From Spartobacteria bacterium UBA6821 (GTDB lineage Bacteria; Verrucomicrobiota; Verrucomicrobiia; Chthoniobacterales; UBA6821), in the NCBI GenBank assembly GCA_002452515.1, contig DKEN01000124.1, positions 1 through 8,367 on the forward strand: 8,367 nt of DNA, given 5' to 3'. A program made the translations under genes and the position numbers. Positions within the stretch are counted from its first letter, which is position 1. Each line of letters opens with the position of its first letter. The notes beneath the pieces were generated by a model. That model was not told where the DNA came from, searched no databases, and saw nothing but the letters and a program-made list of their open reading frames with translations. Positions 5,180 through 8,367 of the stretch are shown here, piece by piece.

Positions 5180-6544
5180 CTAATCGTTGACGATAGGAAC
5201 TCCGTTTTCGAGGAATTTTTCCAGGAAGCCCGTGTGATACTTGCCCTCTTGGAAATCAGCGTTTTGCATGATGGCACGGTGAAGAGGAATCGTGGTCTTG
5301 ATGCCGATCACCTGATACTCACCCAGCGCACGAGTCATGCGGGCAATCGCCGCCTTTCGGGTCGATGCCGTGGCGATCATCTTGGAGATCATCGAATCGT
5401 AGTTCGGAGGAATCGGATATCCGGCGTAGGCATGGGAATCGATGCGAATGCCTCGGCCACCGGGGGCGTAGTAGGCCTCGATCTTCCCTGCGCAGGGCAT
5501 GAAATTCTTTTCGGGATCCTCCGCGTTGATACGGCATTCGATCGAATGCAGGCGGGGCTTGGCATTGACGACATGGTCGGAAAGATGCTCTCCGGCAGCC
5601 ACCTGGATCTGCTGCTTCACAAGATCACAACCGTAGACCTCTTCGGTCACTGGGTGTTCCACCTGAATGCGGGTGTTCATCTCCATGAAGTAGAAGTTCA
5701 GGTCGTCATCGACGAGGTACTCGATGGTGCCGGCATTGTAGTATCCGACGGTCTCACAGAGACGGATCGAAGCCTTACCCATTCTCTTGCGGAGATCCTC
5801 CGTCATGAGAGGGGAGGGACACTCCTCGAGGATTTTCTGATTACGGCGCTGAAGCGAGCAGTCGCGCTCACCGAGGTGGACGATTTTGCCGTGCTTGTCT
5901 CCGAAAACCTGGAACTCGATGTGGTGCGGGTTGACAATGAGCTTCTCGATATAGACATCGGCGTTACCGAAGGCCTTTTCTGCCTCCATGCGGGCGCTGT
6001 GAAATCCGGCAATAAGGGAAGGCTCGTTGTGGGCCATGCGCATCCCCCGACCACCGCCACCTGCGACGGCCTTGATCATGACGGGATAACCGATCTTTTT
6101 GGCCACCTTGATGGCTTCCAATTCGCTTTCCACCACGCCATCGCTTCCGGGTGAGATGGGAACCCCGGCCTTGCGTGCGCATTCCCGTGCGCTGTTTTTA
6201 TCACCCATCAGCTTGATCGACTCGGCCGAGGGGCCGATGAATTCGATATTGGCCGAGGCGCAGATTTCAGCGAAATGGGCGTTTTCGGCTAGAAAGCCGT
6301 AGCCGGGATGAATGGCATCGACATCGGAAATCTCCGCGGCACTGATGATGCGGTCGATTTTCAGATAGCTTTCACTGCCGGGCGCGGGGCCGATGCAGAT
6401 CGCCTCGTCGGCGAGCTGGACATGGAGGGAGTGAATATCCGGCTCGGAATAAACGGCAACCGTGCTGATGCCGAGCTCTTTGCAGGCCCGGATGATCCGC
6501 AGGGCAATTTCCCCGCGGTTGGCGATAAGGACTTTTTTGAACAT
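5180..6544 (-). CDS. accC: Biotin carboxylase subunit of acetyl-CoA carboxylase
   Basis: AccC uses ATP and bicarbonate to carboxylate the biotin on AccB, the first half-reaction of malonyl-CoA synthesis. The 454 residues are of normal length and collinear with E. coli AccC. The N-terminal domain has [20 protein letters not shown] (1-20) and [13 protein letters not shown] (76-88). The ATP-grasp part has GDKNSAR (114-120), [17 protein letters not shown] (153-169), EKLI (200-203), [14 protein letters not shown] (224-237), GTIEYLVDD (272-280), [16 protein letters not shown] (286-301) and ECRINAEDP (336-344). The position equivalent to E. coli His236 in LQRRHQK is Asn235 here; other lineages vary at this site too. 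Catalytic Glu/Asn/Arg of the [12 protein letters not shown] block are intact. It begins 15 bases after accB, with TAAGGA overlapping the accB stop as a modest ribosome site. This fits a standard accBC operon. Confidence 0.98.
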   Translation of the reverse strand: MFKKVLIANRGEIALRIIRACKELGISTVAVYSEPDIHSLHVQLADEAICIGPAPGSESYLKIDRIISAAEISDVDAIHPGYGFLAENAHFAEICASANIEFIGPSAESIKLMGDKNSARECARKAGVPISPGSDGVVESELEAIKVAKKIGYPVMIKAVAGGGGRGMRMAHNEPSLIAGFHSARMEAEKAFGNADVYIEKLIVNPHHIEFQVFGDKHGKIVHLGERDCSLQRRNQKILEECPSPLMTEDLRKRMGKASIRLCETVGYYNAGTIEYLVDDDLNFYFMEMNTRIQVEHPVTEEVYGCDLVKQQIQVAAGEHLSDHVVNAKPRLHSIECRINAEDPEKNFMPCAGKIEAYYAPGGRGIRIDSHAYAGYPIPPNYDSMISKMIATASTRKAAIARMTRALGEYQVIGIKTTIPLHRAIMQNADFQEGKYHTGFLEKFLENGVPIVND

Positions 6545-6559
6545 GGGATCAGCGATTCC

Positions 6560-7138
6560 TTAGCTGACCCGGAAGAGAACTTCGCCGAACTGAACCGGTT
6601 TTCCGTTTTCCGCCACGATTTCGACAACCTTGCCGGCGATCTCGGCCTTGATTTCGTTCATGACCTTCATGGCCTCGATGATACAGACGACGCTCTCGGC
6701 GTTGATCGTCTTACCGACCTCGACAAATACCGGGGCTTCAGGGGAAGGGGAGGAGTAGAAGGTGCCGACCATCGGGGACTTGATCTCCTTATAGTTACTC
6801 TTGGCCGGTTCGGTGGCAGCCTTTTCAGCGGAAGGGGCGGCCACAGGGGCGGGTGCTGCGGCTGGGGCGGGAGCGGACCCGTGAATCACGGTGGCTCCAC
6901 CTGCGGCACCTGCGGGGGTCTTGAGGGTGATCTTGAAATCACCCTGTTCGAATTTGAAAACGGCCAGGCCGTTCTTTTTCATCAGTTCGATCAGGGAGCG
7001 AACCTCCTGGAAATCCTCACTGCCCTTTGCTGGGGTTGCCTTGGGCTGGGACGGCTTGGCGGAAATTTTGGGAGCAGCCTTGGTTGTCTTGGCTGGTTTT
7101 GCGGAAGGCTTGATGGAGGTCTTGGATGTACGGGCCAT
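6560..7138 (-). CDS. accB: Biotin carboxyl carrier protein of acetyl-CoA carboxylase, with basic N-terminal extension
   Basis: AccB carries biotin between AccC and the carboxyltransferase AccAD. Of 192 residues, the C-terminal biotinyl domain (about 116-192) has [16 protein letters not shown] (119-134) and the biotinylation motif [10 protein letters not shown] (154-163), so the modified lysine is Lys158. Residues 42-74 ([25 protein letters not shown] onward) match the start of E. coli AccB, and 75-113 is the usual Ala/Pro-rich flexible linker. In front lies an extra tail of about 40 residues rich in Lys, Ala, Pro, Ser and Thr, with nine Lys, one Arg and no acidic residues up to Lys38. The ATG at 7138 is the only plausible start: the next Met (53) falls inside the conserved core. 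There is no obvious Shine-Dalgarno. It is the first gene of the minus-strand operon, divergent from secG. Confidence 0.96.
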   Translation of the reverse strand: MARTSKTSIKPSAKPAKTTKAAPKISAKPSQPKATPAKGSEDFQEVRSLIELMKKNGLAVFKFEQGDFKITLKTPAGAAGGATVIHGSAPAPAAAPAPVAAPSAEKAATEPAKSNYKEIKSPMVGTFYSSPSPEAPVFVEVGKTINAESVVCIIEAMKVMNEIKAEIAGKVVEIVAENGKPVQFGEVLFRVS

Positions 7139-7261
7139 TCTATAGTTGGTTGAAAGGGTTGATTTTGGTGCGACTTGTTGCTCTAGGTCAAGGGCGTTAC
7201 GCTTTCTTTTCTCGAAGCGTTTTCTTTACACAGAGAGGGCTTCAGGTTCTACTGGTCGGCT
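7139..7261. other. Divergent intergenic region between accB and secG
   Basis: These 123 bases separate two divergent transcription units and should hold promoters for both. A reasonable candidate for accB is listed separately. On the + strand I see no convincing -35/-10 pair for secG. A small inverted repeat ACGCTT (7199-7204) and AAGCGT (7215-7220), loop 10, is followed by TTTCTTT; it could be a weak hairpin in the secG leader. Confidence 0.6.
7162..7191 (-). promoter_or_regulatory. Candidate sigma-70-type promoter for the accB operon
   Basis: On the minus strand TTGACC (7191-7186) matches 5 of 6 bases of the -35 consensus, and CAAAAT (7167-7162) matches 4 of 6 of the -10, with an 18-base spacer. 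Transcription would begin near 7155, about 17 bases before the accB ATG, giving a very short leader consistent with the lack of a clear Shine-Dalgarno. Found by eye only. Confidence 0.35.
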
Positions 7262-7567
7262 ATGTGGCTCCTCATGCCTATCCTCACAACAGTTCTCGTG
7301 TTCATTTGCCTGCTGATGATCCTGACGATTCTCATGCAGCGCCCCAAGAGCGAAGGTCTCGGTGCCGCTTTCGGCGGTGGACTGACTGACAACCTCTTCG
7401 GTGCGCAGACGACCACCGTCCTGACAAAATTCACCGTCTGGCTCGGCGGACTCTTCTTTGTGTTAACCCTCGTGATTTCAGTGCTGCATGTCAAAGCCAC
7501 GGTCGGGCAGACCTCGATTCAGAAACTGTTGAGCGTCCCTGCTCCTGTTTCTTCCCCTGCGAAATAA
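7262..7567 (+). CDS. secG: Preprotein translocase subunit SecG
   Basis: SecG is the small auxiliary subunit of the SecYEG channel in the inner membrane and stimulates SecA-driven protein export. The 101-residue product has two hydrophobic helices (about 3-25 and 53-76) joined by the diagnostic cytoplasmic loop: LMQRPKSEGLGAAFGGG (24-40), LTDNLFGAQT (41-50) and VLTKFTVWLGG (53-63). The C-terminus is a short Ser/Pro/Ala-rich tail, as is common. Start choice is uncertain: ATG 7262 and ATG 7274 (Met5) are both possible and neither has a good ribosome site. It is divergent from accB and 27 bases upstream of panC, with which it shares the reading frame and probably a transcript. Confidence 0.93.
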   Translation: MWLLMPILTTVLVFICLLMILTILMQRPKSEGLGAAFGGGLTDNLFGAQTTTVLTKFTVWLGGLFFVLTLVISVLHVKATVGQTSIQKLLSVPAPVSSPAK

Positions 7568-7573
7568 CTCCCG

Positions 7574-7597
7574 ACAGGGAAAAGCGGCACCCCTGTG
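7574..7597 (+). promoter_or_regulatory. Hairpin spanning the panC ribosome site and GTG start
   Basis: ACAGGG (7574-7579) is exactly complementary to CCCTGT (7591-7596), enclosing an 11-base loop. The left arm contains the only Shine-Dalgarno-like sequence (AGGGA, 7576-7580), and the right arm ends in the first two bases of the GTG start. Folding would hide both. Six base pairs are modest, so it could be chance. Confidence 0.3.
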
Positions 7598-8367
7598 AAG
7601 AAACTTTCACGGACAAGTGCGGCTTCCGTGTGGTGTCGCAAAGCCTCGGAACGAGGACCCGTTGTCTTCGTTCCCACGATGGGAGCACTCCATGAGGGCC
7701 ATCTTGCGCTGATCCGACGCGCCCGCCGGGTAGCAGGGAAGAGTGGAAGCGTTGTCGTCTCCATCTTTGTCAATCCAACCCAGTTCGGCCCGAAGGAAGA
7801 CCTCAGCCGTTATCCCCGTCCTTTCGCCCGCGACATGGCCCTCTGCCAAAGCGCGGGCGTTGATCTCCTCTTTCATCCTACGGCTTCGGAGATCTATGCC
7901 CCGGACGCCTCCGTCATTGTCACTGAATCGAGCCTCTCCAAGGGACTTTGCGGGGCTTCCCGTCCGGGACATTTCAACGGTGTGTGCACCGTGGTGGCGA
8001 TGCTCTTTCAGATCACCCGTCCTGATGCCGCCATCTTCGGGGAGAAGGATTGGCAGCAACTTGCCATCGTTCGCCGGATGGTGCGTGACCTGAAAATTCC
8101 GGTTAAGATCCTAGGCCATCCGACCATCCGGGAGGAGGACGGTCTGGCCCTGAGTTCCCGGAATCTGCTCCTGACTCCGGAATCCCGCCTGCTTGCTCCG
8201 CGCATCTATCAGGCACTGCTAGGTGTGGAAATGGAGGTGGAGGGAGGGGAGAAATCGGTGTCAAAACTCCGTCGCGGATTGCTCAAAGACCTCACAGCCA
8301 TTCCGGATGCCGTGCTTGATTATGCAGAAATCGTGAACGGAGAAACCCTGGAGCCGTTGAAAAGACT
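7595..8367 (+). CDS. panC: Pantothenate synthetase (3' end outside window)
   Basis: PanC condenses pantoate with beta-alanine using ATP, through a pantoyl-adenylate, to make pantothenate for CoA and ACP. The frame from GTG 7595 is open to the window end (257 complete codons of a usual about 280). It contains VFVPTMGALHEGHL (24-37) with the HxGH nucleotide-binding motif, SIFVNPTQFGPKEDLSRYPR (56-75), GASRPGHFNGVCTVV (120-134), IFGEKDWQQL (147-156) and REEDGLALSSRN (179-190), all diagnostic and intact. No ATG lies before the VPTMG block. The GTG puts 25 residues before it, close to the family norm; the next in-frame GTG (7628) would remove the first 11 of these. The start lies 27 bases after the secG stop in the same reading frame, and the ribosome site is weak and inside a possible hairpin. 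Cotranscription with secG is likely. Confidence 0.95.
   Translation, partial: MKKLSRTSAASVWCRKASERGPVVFVPTMGALHEGHLALIRRARRVAGKSGSVVVSIFVNPTQFGPKEDLSRYPRPFARDMALCQSAGVDLLFHPTASEIYAPDASVIVTESSLSKGLCGASRPGHFNGVCTVVAMLFQITRPDAAIFGEKDWQQLAIVRRMVRDLKIPVKILGHPTIREEDGLALSSRNLLLTPESRLLAPRIYQALLGVEMEVEGGEKSVSKLRRGLLKDLTAIPDAVLDYAEIVNGETLEPLKR

Noticed and set aside
5234..6154. 306-residue plus-strand ORF inside accC
   Set aside because: The minus-strand accC is fully conserved through this stretch; the ORF has the His/Asp/Gly-rich look of a mirror reading of a GC-biased gene.
6308..7153. 281-residue plus-strand ORF over the accC start and accB
   Set aside because: Antisense to accB and accC; its Gly/Cys-rich part mirrors the AccB Ala/Pro linker.

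Overview
The window looks like ordinary chromosome from a Gram-negative bacterium, most likely a verrucomicrobium (Verrucomicrobiota) or a related PVC-group lineage. That is an inference from an enlarged KdpC, weak Shine-Dalgarno signals at several genes, and an intergenic cluster of decayed short repeats of a style I associate with Verrucomicrobia and Planctomycetes. No rRNA or other marker gene is present to settle it.

Layout: (1) 1-2977, + strand, is the end of a Kdp potassium-uptake locus: the 3' part of kdpB, a complete enlarged kdpC, a strong hairpin terminator, a small stand-alone universal-stress-protein (Usp) domain gene, and a short kdpD. The kdpD encodes only the N-terminal ATP-binding sensor domain and a Usp domain. 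It has no membrane segments, no histidine kinase, and no kdpE follows. (2) 2978-3479 has no credible gene. It holds direct and inverted copies of short degenerate repeats. (3) 7138-3480, - strand, is a probable operon read in the order accB, accC, thiE, MidA/NDUFAF7-type methyltransferase. It encodes the biotin carboxyl carrier and biotin carboxylase of acetyl-CoA carboxylase, thiamine-phosphate synthase, and a SAM-dependent methyltransferase whose start overlaps the thiE stop by one base. (4) 7139-7261 is a divergent promoter region. (5) 7262-8367, + strand, carries secG (Sec translocon subunit) and then panC (pantothenate synthetase), which runs off the window end.

How they work together: KdpB and KdpC belong to the high-affinity K+ pump. 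The Usp protein and short KdpD are candidate cytosolic sensors or regulators for it, but the output kinase must lie elsewhere or be absent. accB/accC (malonyl-CoA), thiE (thiamine) and panC (CoA/ACP precursor) place core cofactor and lipid metabolism around a divergent promoter. The features most worth a second look are the kinase-less KdpD with its paralogous free Usp partner, the repeat cluster, and a hairpin over the panC start. I see no phage, transposase, CRISPR array or defence system.
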